Source of the DNA: JBDWFY01 sp965275915
Lineage (GTDB): Bacteria > Pseudomonadota > Alphaproteobacteria > Rhizobiales > Stappiaceae
Assembly: GCA_965275915.1 (NCBI GenBank)
Contig: CBDHYI010000005.1
Coordinates: 434,001-498,000, forward strand
Length of the DNA: 64,000 bases
Reading direction: 5' to 3'
Under the pieces are notes generated by a model. The model had not been told where the DNA came from. It worked only from the letters and a program-made list of their open reading frames with translations, and searched no databases. Positions within the stretch are counted from its first letter, which is position 1. Each line of letters begins with the position of its first letter. Shown here one piece after another: positions 1-9,740 of the stretch. The position numbers and the translations under genes were made by a program.

Positions 1-44
1 TCCTGATCTTTTCCGCCCCCAAAAGATATGTCTGAAATTTCCTG

Positions 45-428
45 TTAAAGAATGGCCTGTGCCAGCTGATTTGCCAACATAATAATCGTTAATGTTCCAA
101 CGCTGGCGGCGAACACCAGCAGGCGGCCAGAGGGCAGCTCAAGGGACAGAGGCATCCGGTTGACACCCTTAAGAGCAATTTCCGCCCGTTCCACCGTCGC
201 ACGCAGTTCCTTGAGCAATGCGTCCGCATCCGGTTCATTTTCCAAAGCCATGGCCGGCGGACACAAAGGCGTTTCCCTTTTCAGACCCATTGGCTCGACT
301 TTCGAACGCATCTTCCGGCGTTCGTTCAGAGCATGTACTTTTGCCCGCTTCATGGCAAATCCCGACCAATCCTTGTCTGCCTTTTTCAAGTAGCGGCAAA
401 TGATTGCTTTGACGTTAATTTCGGACAC
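45..428 (-). CDS. Hypothetical protein with C-terminal membrane segment
   Basis: A 127-residue protein of no family I recognise. The N-terminal half is basic and charged (around residues 25-45), the middle is acidic and probably helical, and the last ~25 residues form one hydrophobic segment ending with the protein, which suggests a tail-anchored or single-pass membrane protein. The longest frame opens on GTG; an internal ATG at 350-352 (reverse strand) would give a shorter basic start and is a fair alternative. It lies downstream of recJ in the same orientation with ~75 bp between them, so it could be the last gene of that operon. The assignment as a real gene rests only on the open frame and the sensible hydrophobic tail. 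Confidence 0.45.
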   Translation of the reverse strand: MSEINVKAIICRYLKKADKDWSGFAMKRAKVHALNERRKMRSKVEPMGLKRETPLCPPAMALENEPDADALLKELRATVERAEIALKGVNRMPLSLELPSGRLLVFAASVGTLTIIMLANQLAQAIL

Positions 429-503
429 ACGCTCTGCATTTCACCTGGGCCGCAACGACCTCCAAATCTGCAAAATTCGAATTATTCGATATATTTCATA
501 TGG

Positions 504-2300
504 TTAAAAAGTTTTCGCCGGATCAGCCGCATCCAGTATTCGCAGTTGTGCTTTGGGGTTTCCCTGCCAGTGGTCAACGGACAAGGTTCCCGCAAAATGC
601 ATGAAACTTCCACGACCGGCAAGAAGAGCCTGTCCCAACGGCTTGTCGGCAGCGCGAAAGGCAATGGCCTTGAGTGACGATCCATCGGACCCGGCAATCG
701 TCGCTCGAATATGGCCGCTGCCGACAGTATCGGCATAACCAAGCCTGTGGGACGGCAGCGCAAAAACCGGTTCACTGTGTCCGGCTCCATAAGGACCGGC
801 TTTTTCAAGGGTTTCCAGCAGTTGCAGCGTGGCTCCGGAGGCCGTGAGCGCCCCGTCTATCGTCAGGGTGTCGACCTGACGGTGTGCGTGAACGGCGTCG
901 GCCAGCTTCTCATCGAAAAAACTCTCCAGGTCCGGCAGCCGTTCTTTTGCGATTGTCAAACCTGCCGCCATCGCATGCCCTCCTCCCTTGATGACAAGGC
1001 CCGCCCCAACCGCCTGCCGCACAGCAGCCCCAAGATCAACGCCCAGAATTGATCGTCCGGATCCGGTTCCCTTGTTCGCATCGTCCCAGGCAATCGCAAA
1101 GGCCGGGCGCCGGTGGGTTTCCTTGAGACGCGATGCGATCAATCCGACAATACCCGGATGCCAGGTGTCGGCCCCCGCGACAATAACGGCCTGATCCGGA
1201 TTGCCCTCCAGAGACATGCCCACCTGATCTTGGGCCTGTTCGAGCATCAAGGCCTCGATCGTCTGACGCTCCTGGTTCAGCCGATCGAGTTCCGCAGCGA
1301 TGTTCTGCGCTTCGCCCCGGTCCATTGACAACAGCAGGCGCGCACCCAGGGCCGCGTCCCCGATCCGCCCACCGGCATTGATGCGCGGTCCAATCATAAA
1401 TCCCAGATGGTAAGGACTGACCGGGCCATTCAGTCGGGAAACATCGCACAACGCGGCAAGGCCGTGATTGTCCCGCTTCCGGATTGCCATCAGACCTTTG
1501 GTGACATAGGCCCGGTTCAGTCCTTTCAGCGGCACGACATCACAAACCGTCCCAAGCGCAACGAGATCCAGCCACAAAAGCAGGTTTGGTGGTTTTCCGG
1601 AATAGAACCCCGCCTCGCGCAAGGCTCTGTTGAGGGCGACCAAAAACAGAAAAGTGACCCCAACGGCTGCCAGATGCCCCTGACCTGAGAGATCGTCCTG
1701 ACGGTTCGGATTGACCAGGGCCTCGATATCCGGACGGTCGACGCCGACCTGATGATGGTCGATCGTGACGACGTCAAGACCGATCTTACGGGCGGCCTCA
1801 AAGGCCTCAAAGCTCGTGCTGCCGCAATCCAGTGTAACGAGAAGCGTTGCGCCGCGCCGATGCAATTCCTCGATTGCCGGAATATTCGGACCATACCCCT
1901 CCGTCAGCCGATCCGGAATATGAATAAAGGGTTTAAGCCCGGTGAACATCAGGAACCGAGCCAGCAAGGCGGAGGAGGTCGCACCATCGACATCGTAGTC
2001 GCCAAAGATCGCGATCTGTTCGCCTGACCGGATCGCTTTGACAACCCGATCGCAGGCGGCATCCATATCGATCAGGCTCGATGGATCCGGCATCAGATCG
2101 CGAAGGCTGGGATCAAGGAACGACGATGCCTGCTCAAGTGACACATCGCGGCCGGCCAGAACACGCGCAACAATATCGGGCAAATCATATCGCTGCGCCA
2201 TAGCCAGAGCCCGCGCCTGCATCCCGTCATCAAGCCGTTCCTGCCAGCGCTTGCCGGCAAAGGATGCTGTCACGCTCAAAAAAGCGTTCGGGCTGGTCAC
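504..2300 (-). CDS. recJ: Single-stranded-DNA-specific exonuclease RecJ
   Basis: RecJ degrades single-stranded DNA 5' to 3' in recombination and repair. The DHH phosphoesterase motifs are intact: FGDYDVDGA, LDCGS, the TIDHH motif, and in the DHHA1 part GGHAMAAGLT. About 598 residues, normal for the family. The longest frame begins with TTG at 2336 and has no ribosome-binding site; a GTG at 2298-2300 is preceded at 5 nt by GAGG and gives the N-terminus expected in related proteins, so I prefer it. It is the last clear gene of a reverse-strand run (aminotransferase, hom, glpX, recJ) with gaps of 25-70 bp, an order common in Hyphomicrobiales. Confidence 0.96.
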   Translation of the reverse strand: MTSPNAFLSVTASFAGKRWQERLDDGMQARALAMAQRYDLPDIVARVLAGRDVSLEQASSFLDPSLRDLMPDPSSLIDMDAACDRVVKAIRSGEQIAIFGDYDVDGATSSALLARFLMFTGLKPFIHIPDRLTEGYGPNIPAIEELHRRGATLLVTLDCGSTSFEAFEAARKIGLDVVTIDHHQVGVDRPDIEALVNPNRQDDLSGQGHLAAVGVTFLFLVALNRALREAGFYSGKPPNLLLWLDLVALGTVCDVVPLKGLNRAYVTKGLMAIRKRDNHGLAALCDVSRLNGPVSPYHLGFMIGPRINAGGRIGDAALGARLLLSMDRGEAQNIAAELDRLNQERQTIEALMLEQAQDQVGMSLEGNPDQAVIVAGADTWHPGIVGLIASRLKETHRRPAFAIAWDDANKGTGSGRSILGVDLGAAVRQAVGAGLVIKGGGHAMAAGLTIAKERLPDLESFFDEKLADAVHAHRQVDTLTIDGALTASGATLQLLETLEKAGPYGAGHSEPVFALPSHRLGYADTVGSGHIRATIAGSDGSSLKAIAFRAADKPLGQALLAGRGSFMHFAGTLSVDHWQGNPKAQLRILDAADPAKTF

Positions 2301-2372
2301 ATCGACCTCGTCAGATTTGTTTGTCTCTCCCGTCAACAGCCAACAAAGGACGGTTTCAGTTCGGGGTGCGCC

Positions 2373-3365
2373 TCAATCGAGATGAAACTTTTCCAACTGT
2401 GTGTGGATCGCCTTGATGTAGCGAACAGTCTCGGACGATGATCGCATCACAACAGTGTGGGTCGTGATCTTGTCTTTGGAAAATTTGACACCCTGCAGGA
2501 AATTGCCATCCGTGACGCCGGTTGCCGCGAAATAGACATCGCCCCGCGCCATTTCCTCCATGGTGTATTTTCGAGTGACATCTTCAATGCCCATCCGGTG
2601 AGCGCGTTCTTTCTGCTCTTCCCGGTTGATCACAAGACGCCCCTGCATCTGTCCGCCGATACAGCGCAGCGCCGCTGCCGCCAGAACGCCCTCCGGCGCG
2701 CCACCGATTCCCATATAGATATCGATACCGGTTTCCTCCGGATCGGTCGTATGAATGACGCCAGCCACATCGCCATCGCCAATGAGACGAAGCGCCGCCC
2801 CGGTTGCGCGGATTTCTTCAATGAGGCGGGCATGACGCGGGCGGTCAAGCACACAGGCTGTAATATCGCCCACCGAGACCTCCTTTGCATCCGCCATTGC
2901 CTGCACATTCTCAGACGGCGACCGGTCCAGGTCGATCAGGCCGGGCTTAAATCCCGGACCGATCGCAATTTTTTCCATATAGCAGTCCGGTGCATTCAAC
3001 AGACCGCCCTGCTCCGACATCGCGATTACGGCGAGCGAATTGGGAAGGTTTTTTGCGCAAATCGTCGTGCCTTCAAGCGGATCAAGCGCTATGTCGACTT
3101 TCGGTCCCTCTTTGGTGCCGACCTCTTCGCCGATATAGAGCATTGGGGCTTCATCGCGCTCGCCTTCACCGATAACGACCGTGCCGTCGATCGGAAGCTG
3201 GTTCAGTTCGCGCCGCATCGCATCCACCGCAGCCTGGTCGGCCGCTTTTTCGTCCCCACGCCCCCGCAGCCGTGCCGCGGACACGGCCGCTCTTTCGGTC
3301 ACGCGAACAAGTTCCAATGTCAGGATGCGGTCCAGAACGGCGACAGTTTTATTCGTTTGGCTCAT
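2373..3365 (-). CDS. glpX: Class II fructose-1,6-bisphosphatase
   Basis: Hydrolyses fructose 1,6-bisphosphate to fructose 6-phosphate in gluconeogenesis (or sedoheptulose bisphosphate in some relatives). The 330-residue protein has the GlpX signatures GEGERDEAPMLYIGE (residues 66-80) and DPLEGTT (95-101), which hold metal and phosphate ligands in this family, and is full length. It sits 42 bp after hom and 36-72 bp before recJ on the same strand, so co-transcription is likely. No class I enzyme is present in the window. Confidence 0.96.
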   Translation of the reverse strand: MSQTNKTVAVLDRILTLELVRVTERAAVSAARLRGRGDEKAADQAAVDAMRRELNQLPIDGTVVIGEGERDEAPMLYIGEEVGTKEGPKVDIALDPLEGTTICAKNLPNSLAVIAMSEQGGLLNAPDCYMEKIAIGPGFKPGLIDLDRSPSENVQAMADAKEVSVGDITACVLDRPRHARLIEEIRATGAALRLIGDGDVAGVIHTTDPEETGIDIYMGIGGAPEGVLAAAALRCIGGQMQGRLVINREEQKERAHRMGIEDVTRKYTMEEMARGDVYFAATGVTDGNFLQGVKFSKDKITTHTVVMRSSSETVRYIKAIHTQLEKFHLD

Positions 3366-3407
3366 TCTCAGGTTCCCGGAAATACTTAAGATCAGGACTC
3401 ATTGAAT

Positions 3408-4733
3408 TCATCGCAATTTTTCAATTCGGATCATCTGCGGTTTTTCAGCAATAACATTGTCCGCAGCAATCGCCTCAAGGGCGTCCTTGACGGCGTTTTC
3501 CGTTGTCTCGTGCGTTATCAGAATAACCGGCTGCGGATCGACCGCCACATCGGCGATATTTTGCGGATGCTGCCCGTTTCTGCGCCGCTGCACGATCGAT
3601 TCCAGGGAAATCGAATGGTCAGCCATGGCCCGCGCAATACTTGCAAAGGCGCCGGGCCGGTCATAAACCGACAAACGAATATAGTAGCCCCCTTCATGCA
3701 GGCGCATGCGCGCACGCTGATAGGGTTTCAGTTCGGACGCAGGCCGTGCCAGAACCGGCACGCGGACCCCTCGTGCAATGTCGGTGATGTCACCAGCCAC
3801 GGACGATGCGGTTGCATCCCCGCCCGCACCGGGCCCTGAAAGCACGATCTCGTTCACGAAATCGGCATCCACCGCAACAGCATTCAAAACGCCGTTGACC
3901 TGCGCAATGGATGAGGCAACGGGAACCATGGTCGGATGGACGCGTTGCTCAATACCGGTGTCGGTTGTTTGCGCAACGCCCAAGAGCTTAATCCGGTATC
4001 CGAGCTCTTTCGCGGCTTCAATATCGGCTGTCGTAATTGACGAGATGCCCTCGACATACACCGAATCGGCTTCAATCTGCGTTCCAAAAGCAAGGCTGGT
4101 CAGGATTGCGAGCTTGTGCGCACTGTCGAACCCTTCGACATCGAAGGTCGGATCGGCCTCGGCATATCCAAGCCGCTGCGCATCGGCAAGACACTCCTCA
4201 AAGGAAATCCGGTCCTGCTCCATGCGGGTGAGAATGTAATTGCAGGTTCCGTTCAGGATACCGTAGATGCGACTGACGCAATTGCCGGTCAATGTCTCCC
4301 GCAGCGCCTTTATGATCGGAATCCCACCGGCGACCGCAGCTTCGTAATTGAGGCTGACGCATCGGGCTTCCGCTTCCCGTGCAAGAGCATTTCCGTGTTT
4401 GGCAAGCAGGGCTTTGTTGGCAGTCACCACATGCTTGCCGCTCGCAATCGCTGCACGGACCGAGTCTTCCGCCGGACCGGTATCGCCACCGATCAACTCA
4501 ACAAAAACGTCGATCTCTTCCGATTGTGCCAGAGCAACAGGATCGGAAAACCAAGCGGCTCCGGACAGATCGATGCCCCGATCTTTCGACCGGTCGCGCG
4601 CGCACACAGCGGTAATTGTAATCGGTCGCCCCGAGCGGCTCGTCAGTATTGCGGCGTGCTTTTCCAATATTCGGGCCAGCGCTGCACCGACCGTCCCCAG
4701 GCCGGCCACGCCAAGCTTCAATGCGTCTGCCAT
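3408..4733 (-). CDS. hom: Homoserine dehydrogenase
   Basis: NAD(P)-dependent reduction of aspartate semialdehyde to homoserine, the branch point to threonine and methionine. The 441-residue protein has the nucleotide-binding GLGTVG (11-16), TANKALLA (104-111), the GILNGTCNYIL segment (158-168) and AEADPTFDVEG (191-201) of the catalytic domain, and a C-terminal ACT domain from about residue 360, which in this family allows threonine feedback. The ATG start is clear. It follows the aminotransferase gene by 25 bp, so both probably share a transcript. Methionine-pathway partners (metY-type and metC) occur elsewhere in the window. Confidence 0.97.
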   Translation of the reverse strand: MADALKLGVAGLGTVGAALARILEKHAAILTSRSGRPITITAVCARDRSKDRGIDLSGAAWFSDPVALAQSEEIDVFVELIGGDTGPAEDSVRAAIASGKHVVTANKALLAKHGNALAREAEARCVSLNYEAAVAGGIPIIKALRETLTGNCVSRIYGILNGTCNYILTRMEQDRISFEECLADAQRLGYAEADPTFDVEGFDSAHKLAILTSLAFGTQIEADSVYVEGISSITTADIEAAKELGYRIKLLGVAQTTDTGIEQRVHPTMVPVASSIAQVNGVLNAVAVDADFVNEIVLSGPGAGGDATASSVAGDITDIARGVRVPVLARPASELKPYQRARMRLHEGGYYIRLSVYDRPGAFASIARAMADHSISLESIVQRRRNGQHPQNIADVAVDPQPVILITHETTENAVKDALEAIAADNVIAEKPQMIRIEKLR

Positions 4734-4758
4734 AAACTACGTGATCCAGATCATTTTC

Positions 4759-5976
4759 TCAGCGAGAGGCGCTGATTGGGATCACGTTGTGCAATGTTTT
4801 GTCTGCAGATTCAAGAAATCGTCTGACATTCCTTGCCGCTTGCCTGATGCGCTGTTCGTTCTCCACAAGCGAGATGCGCACATAGTCGTCGCCATATTCG
4901 CCAAAACCAAGACCTGGTGACACGGCCACATCCGCTTTCTGAAGCAGCATTTTTGCGAATTCCAGGCTGCCGAGCGGTCGGAATTTTTCCGGAATCGGCA
5001 CCCAGGCAAACATGGTTGCCCCCGGTGGCGGGATATCCCATCCGGCACGCGCAAACGATTCAACAAGCGCATCGCGGCGCTGTCTGTAGGTCCCGCGAAT
5101 CTCGTCAATGACGTTTTCAGGACCATTGAGCGCCGCGGCTGCCGCAACCTGAATAGGCGTAAACGCCCCATAGTCGAGATAGGATTTCACCCGAGACAGA
5201 GCCGCAATCAGCTTTTCGTTCCCGACCGCAAAGCCCATCCGCCAGCCGGGCATGGAAAATGTCTTTGACAAGGATGTGAATTCAACCGCCACGTCCATCG
5301 CTCCGGGAACCTGTAGCAGCGAGGGCGGCGGCGTCTCGTCAAAATAAATTTCGGCATAAGCCAGATCGGAAAGCACGAAGATCTCGTGTTTGCGCGCAAA
5401 CTGAACGACATCCTTATAAAATTCGAGATCCGCCATGCAGGCCGTCGGATTCGCCGGATAGCACAGGATGATTGCAATCGGTTTAGGGATCGAGTGGACC
5501 ACAGCGCGCTCAAGAGCGTGAAAAAACTCCGGCCCCGGCTCCGCCGGCATGTAGCGCAAAGACCCTCCGGCCATAAGAAACCCGAATGCGTGGATCGGGT
5601 AGCTGGGATTGGGCACAAGAACGACATCGCCCGGCGCGGTGATCGCCTGAGCCATATTCGCAAACCCTTCCTTGGAGCCCAGCGTCGCAACAACTTGCGT
5701 CTCAGGATTGAGTTTCACACCGAAACGGCGTCCGTAGTACCCTGCCTGTGCTTTTCGCAGGCCCGGGATTCCCCTGGACGCCGAATAACGGTGAGTCTTG
5801 GGGTTCTGGACCGTTTCAACCAGTTTTTCGACGATGAATTGGGGTGTCGGCAAATCCGGATTGCCCATACCCAGATCCACAATATCCGCGCCGTTCGCCC
5901 GTGCTTTGGCTTTCAGACGATTGACCTGTTCAAAAACATAGGGCGGCAGGCGCCTCGTTTTATGAAAATCGTCCAT
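4759..5976 (-). CDS. LL-diaminopimelate/alanine-type class I aminotransferase
   Basis: PLP-dependent class I/II aminotransferase of the group annotated in rhizobia as LL-diaminopimelate aminotransferase or AlaC-like. The frame could be extended to 6117, but the ATG at 5974-5976 is preceded by GAGG/AGGA-like sequence and starts the protein at the usual point (MDDFHKTRRLPPYVF), giving 405 residues. The PLP-binding lysine is in SLSKTFSMPGW (Lys248 of this start); MGNPDLPTP and NPSYPIH are family-typical. Position ahead of hom supports an amino-acid role. The exact substrate cannot be read from the sequence. Confidence 0.9.
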   Translation of the reverse strand: MDDFHKTRRLPPYVFEQVNRLKAKARANGADIVDLGMGNPDLPTPQFIVEKLVETVQNPKTHRYSASRGIPGLRKAQAGYYGRRFGVKLNPETQVVATLGSKEGFANMAQAITAPGDVVLVPNPSYPIHAFGFLMAGGSLRYMPAEPGPEFFHALERAVVHSIPKPIAIILCYPANPTACMADLEFYKDVVQFARKHEIFVLSDLAYAEIYFDETPPPSLLQVPGAMDVAVEFTSLSKTFSMPGWRMGFAVGNEKLIAALSRVKSYLDYGAFTPIQVAAAAALNGPENVIDEIRGTYRQRRDALVESFARAGWDIPPPGATMFAWVPIPEKFRPLGSLEFAKMLLQKADVAVSPGLGFGEYGDDYVRISLVENEQRIRQAARNVRRFLESADKTLHNVIPISASR

Positions 5977-6079
5977 TCCTCGGAACCTCACTGATTGTTG
6001 CGAACAGATATCGGCATAACCTGCACGCGAACGGGCGCAACTGCCCCATTGGTTCAATTTCCATCTGGGCGCCGGCTCT

Positions 6080-6502
6080 TTAATTGCAGGCTGCGGGCCG
6101 AACCTCATTGGACGCAAGGTCTTCGCATTGCCGAATGGCGTTCTCGATATCGGCGCTCATCCGATCCGCATGGCCGTCGCGAAGGTCAAGCAATTCCTGC
6201 AGCGACGTCGCCGAACCGGCCGGTGTTGGCCCTGCCCGCGATGCTGCCAGAGCCTGAAGATCCTGCCGAGTCTGTTCTCTGACTGCCTCAGGTGTCAAGA
6301 CCGGCAGCGGACTGCTGACGACCTGATCCGCCGGGCCGGCCACCGAGGAAGCGCCCTGTGCACTGACCGTTTGGGCCGGAGGAGATTCTGCAAATTCGTC
6401 GCCTTGCAGGCTTCCCAACAGAGTGACGTCGGTGCTGGCCGCACACCCGCTCAAGAGCGACAAGCATAACGGGATCACCGTAATTTTCTTCATCATGCAC
6501 AT
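6080..6502 (-). CDS. Small putative lipoprotein
   Basis: About 140 residues with a lipoprotein signal: a short basic start, a hydrophobic stretch and the lipobox LLSGC, so the mature protein would begin at the cysteine near residue 20 and be lipid-anchored. The rest is low-complexity and alanine/serine-rich with a helical C-terminal half; the C-terminus carries two more cysteines. No known domain recognised. The frame can extend to 6562, but that would put an unlikely leader ahead of the signal peptide; the ATG at 6500-6502 has AAAGAG upstream. Divergent from phaC with a 439-bp gap. Confidence 0.7.
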   Translation of the reverse strand: MCMMKKITVIPLCLSLLSGCAASTDVTLLGSLQGDEFAESPPAQTVSAQGASSVAGPADQVVSSPLPVLTPEAVREQTRQDLQALAASRAGPTPAGSATSLQELLDLRDGHADRMSADIENAIRQCEDLASNEVRPAACN

Positions 6503-6941
6503 GGCGGCTCTTTCAGGCGCTGCAACCCGGTCGCGATGCGAAAGCAATCCCATTGTTTTCATGCAATGTAACTGACTCTCGCGTTTGCCGCCACTCCCTT
6601 AGCAGCGCAATCTACCGATGCCAATTGAATTGATTGTCGCATTATGGAGAGCAATTGAGCGGTTTCGTGACCTTGCCCCCTGTTAAGTGATGCAATCTCA
6701 CGATATAGAGACGCGAAATGAAGCGGACATTCATGTTGAAAAGATCATCGACCGACAGGAATGCGCCTCAGTTTCAATATGTTGACGCTGTGTCCTGATG
6801 GACAGGTGTTTTTATTCGCGCCGGTTATGCGCTAACATCGGCAATTGATGGGCCAAACCCCTGTCATGACAGGGCAACAAAAGAAGACACTTTCGCAGGG
6901 CCAGGCCGTAACGCGTTCGTCAAATTGGGGAATACCGAACT
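6503..6941. other. Intergenic region upstream of phaC
   Basis: A 439-bp gap between divergent genes that should hold both promoters. It has no open frame I would support. It contains a short hairpin-forming sequence (TGTCC tgat GGACA at about 6791-6804) followed by a T-rich run, and the perfect 16-bp palindrome listed separately. Confidence 0.6.
6859..6874. promoter_or_regulatory. 16-bp perfect palindrome upstream of phaC
   Basis: CCCTGTCATGACAGGG is its own reverse complement and ends 67 bp before the phaC ATG. A perfect 16-bp palindrome at this distance is the form expected of a dimeric repressor site. I do not recognise it as a known consensus. Confidence 0.4.
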
Positions 6942-8747
6942 ATGAGCGACGATCAAAAGGAGTCATTTCTTCAGTATGTCGTCAACAATCCTGAAGCGTT
7001 CGCTCAAAATATGGCCAAAGTCATAGAAAGCACCGGCAAAGCCGTTGCCGCCTATGTGGAGCCGAGAGAATCCGGCGAGACCAAATCCAATCTGAGTGAC
7101 GATATGACCGAGATCGTCAAAACGCTGGCGAAAGTCGGCGAATACTGGATGTCGGACCCCCAGCGGACACTTGAGGCTCAAACCAAACTTGTCACCGGCT
7201 ATATGAATGTGTGGAACAACACGCTCAGAAAGATGGCCGGAGACGAAGGCAAGGATATCGTTCAGTCGGACCCGAGCGACAAACGCTTCAAGGACGAGGA
7301 CTGGCAGGACAATCAGTTTTTTAATTTCTTAAAACAAATGTATCTGCAGACCGGACACTGGGCGGATGATCTGGTCAAGAATGCCGACGGTCTTGACGAT
7401 CATACCCGTCATAAGGCCGACTTTTACGTCCACCAGATTCTCAATGCGATTTCACCGTCAAATTATGTGCTGACCAACCCTGAATTGCTGCGTGAGACTT
7501 TCTCCAGCAACGGTGAAAACCTTGCCCGCGGGATGCAGATGCTGGCCGAAGACATTCGCGCCGGCCGCGGCGACCTGAAAATACGCCAGTCGGACAATAC
7601 CAAATTCAAAGTCGGCGAAAATCTTGCAATGACGCCGGGAAAAGTCATCGCACAGAACGACGTGCGGCAGCTCATCCAGTATCAGCCGACGACCGACAAG
7701 GTTCTGAAGCGCCCGCTTTTGATCGTACCGCCATGGATCAACAAGTTCTACATTCTCGATCTGAACCCGCAGAAATCCTTCATCAAATGGGCCGTCGACC
7801 AGGGTCATACCGTGTTCGTCGTTTCCTGGGTCAACCCGGACGAGAAGCAGGCGGAAAAAAGCTTCGAACATTATATGAAGGAAGGGATTCTGGAATCCCT
7901 CGACATCGTCAAAAGCGTGACCGGCCAAAAACAGGCCAATGCCATCGGCTATTGCGTCGGCGGCACACTGCTGGCCGTGACACTGGCCTACATGGCCGCA
8001 AAAAACGACGATCGAATAGCCAGTGCGACTTTTTTTACGACCCAGGTCGACTTTACTCACGCCGGCGACCTGATGGTCTTTGTCGATGAAGAGCAAATCG
8101 AGATGGTCGAAAAAAGGATGTCGGAGAAGGGATATCTGGACGGCAGCAAAATGGCGACGGCTTTCAATCTGTTGCGTTCCAATGACCTTATCTGGCCCTA
8201 TGTGATCAACAACTACATGCGCGGCAAAGAGCCGTTCCCGTTCGATCTTCTCTACTGGAACTCCGATTCAACACGGATGCCGGCGGCAAACCACTCCTTT
8301 TATCTGCGCAACTGTTATCTTGAGAACAATCTGGCCAAAGGCAAAATGGTCGTCGACAACGTTCAGCTCAATCTCAAGAAAATCAAGATCCCGATTTACA
8401 ATCTTGCCACCAAGGAAGACCACATTGCGCCGCCGGAATCCGTTTATATCGGTTCAAAAATGTTCGGCGGCCCGGTGAAATACGTGCTTTCGGGCTCCGG
8501 CCATATTGCAGGCGTGGTCAACCCACCGGAAAAAAAGAAATATCAGTACTGGACCAACGGCCCCATAAAGGGCTCGCTGAAAAACTGGCTTAAGGGTGCT
8601 GAGGAAACCGAAGGGTCGTGGTGGCCGGATTGGAATGCCTGGATTCACGACCTGGATGATGCGGAAGTCAAGGCGCGGATCCCGGGCAAACGACGCAAGA
8701 CGATTATTGAGGATGCGCCGGGGTCCTATGTGAAGATGAAGGTTTAG
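6942..8747 (+). CDS. phaC: Class I poly(3-hydroxyalkanoate) synthase
   Basis: Polymerises (R)-3-hydroxyacyl-CoA into PHA granules. The 601-residue protein matches class I PhaC in length and has the catalytic triad: Cys338 in the lipase-like box GYCVGG, Asp493 in ATKEDHIAPP, and His521 in SGSGHIAGVVNPP. The N-terminal ~200 residues are the typical class I domain. ATG start with GGGGA about 10 nt upstream. It stands alone: phaA, phaB, phaR and phasin genes are not in the window. A palindrome in the upstream region may be an operator. Confidence 0.97.
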   Translation: MSDDQKESFLQYVVNNPEAFAQNMAKVIESTGKAVAAYVEPRESGETKSNLSDDMTEIVKTLAKVGEYWMSDPQRTLEAQTKLVTGYMNVWNNTLRKMAGDEGKDIVQSDPSDKRFKDEDWQDNQFFNFLKQMYLQTGHWADDLVKNADGLDDHTRHKADFYVHQILNAISPSNYVLTNPELLRETFSSNGENLARGMQMLAEDIRAGRGDLKIRQSDNTKFKVGENLAMTPGKVIAQNDVRQLIQYQPTTDKVLKRPLLIVPPWINKFYILDLNPQKSFIKWAVDQGHTVFVVSWVNPDEKQAEKSFEHYMKEGILESLDIVKSVTGQKQANAIGYCVGGTLLAVTLAYMAAKNDDRIASATFFTTQVDFTHAGDLMVFVDEEQIEMVEKRMSEKGYLDGSKMATAFNLLRSNDLIWPYVINNYMRGKEPFPFDLLYWNSDSTRMPAANHSFYLRNCYLENNLAKGKMVVDNVQLNLKKIKIPIYNLATKEDHIAPPESVYIGSKMFGGPVKYVLSGSGHIAGVVNPPEKKKYQYWTNGPIKGSLKNWLKGAEETEGSWWPDWNAWIHDLDDAEVKARIPGKRRKTIIEDAPGSYVKMKV

Positions 8748-8783
8748 GCCGCATTCTTCAGACCCTCGCTGCACTCCCGACGT

Positions 8784-9740
8784 CTACTTTTTCGACCGCT
8801 TTTCAGCCTGCATCCCGATATATGTCTGCGCAACCGTCGCCCCCGCAATCGCCGTGATGTCAGCATGATCGTAAGGAGGCGAGACCTCGACAATGTCGCC
8901 GCCGACAAAATCGATGTCCTTCAGCGAGCGCAGCAACATCAGAGCTTCGCGAGACGACAGCCCGCCTGACACAGGCGTTCCCGTCCCCGGCGCGAATGCC
9001 GGATCAAGGCAATCGATATCAAAGGTCATATAGGCGGGGCCCGTCCCCACCCGGCTTACAATTCTATTGACGAGCCCGACCGGACCGATCCGCTCGACCT
9101 CTTCCCCGTAAATGATATCGATGCCGCAGGTCTCCGGCGCATGTGTCCGGATGCCGATTTGGATCGATCTGTCCGGGTCGATCAGCCCCTCGCGTACGGC
9201 ACGGCCGACAAAAGTGCCGTGATCGATCCGATCGCCCTTATCGTCCCAGGTATCCTGGTGGGCATCGAACTGCACCAGTGCCAGCGGCCCATGTTTATCC
9301 GCATGGGCTCTCAGCAGCGGATAGGTCACAAAATGATCGCCACCAAGGCTGAAAAGCTGAGCTCCGGACGACAGGATCTCCCGGGCCTGATGTTCAATGC
9401 AGCCGGGAATTTCGCTATTCCGTCCGTAGTCGAAAACACAATCCCCATAATCGATGACCGTGAGGACCTCATACGGATCCGTGTGAAATGGATATTGCGG
9501 GTCGCCATCGAAAATCGCCGAAGCTCTTCGGATCGCCTGCGGTCCGAAACGTGTCCCAGGCCGGTTCGAGACAGCCGCATCAAACGGAACGCCCCAGACC
9601 ACGAGATCCACATTGTTCAGATCGCGGCTGTATCGACGCCGCATAAAGGAAAGCGCCCCGGCATAAGTCGGTTCGTGCGAGCCGCCTTTCAGAGTTTTGC
9701 CAAGAAAAGCATTGTCAGTCGGTCTAGGTTCAGGACCCAT
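8784..9740 (-). CDS. speB: Agmatinase (ureohydrolase family)
   Basis: Mn-dependent ureohydrolase, most likely agmatinase, converting agmatine to putrescine and urea. The 318-residue protein carries the three metal-site motifs of the family: GGDH (133-136), DAHQD (159-163) and DIDCLDP (241-247). Substrate choice between agmatine and other guanidino compounds cannot be fixed from sequence, though the C-terminal GTGTPVSGG segment is agmatinase-like. Unusually, its first codons and start region lie inside a 38-bp sequence repeated at 52957-52994. Convergent with phaC, with only 36 bp between stops. Confidence 0.9.
   Translation of the reverse strand: MGPEPRPTDNAFLGKTLKGGSHEPTYAGALSFMRRRYSRDLNNVDLVVWGVPFDAAVSNRPGTRFGPQAIRRASAIFDGDPQYPFHTDPYEVLTVIDYGDCVFDYGRNSEIPGCIEHQAREILSSGAQLFSLGGDHFVTYPLLRAHADKHGPLALVQFDAHQDTWDDKGDRIDHGTFVGRAVREGLIDPDRSIQIGIRTHAPETCGIDIIYGEEVERIGPVGLVNRIVSRVGTGPAYMTFDIDCLDPAFAPGTGTPVSGGLSSREALMLLRSLKDIDFVGGDIVEVSPPYDHADITAIAGATVAQTYIGMQAEKRSKK

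Noticed and set aside
2457..3389. Forward frame of 310 codons opposite glpX
   Set aside because: Antisense to a full-length conserved enzyme gene.
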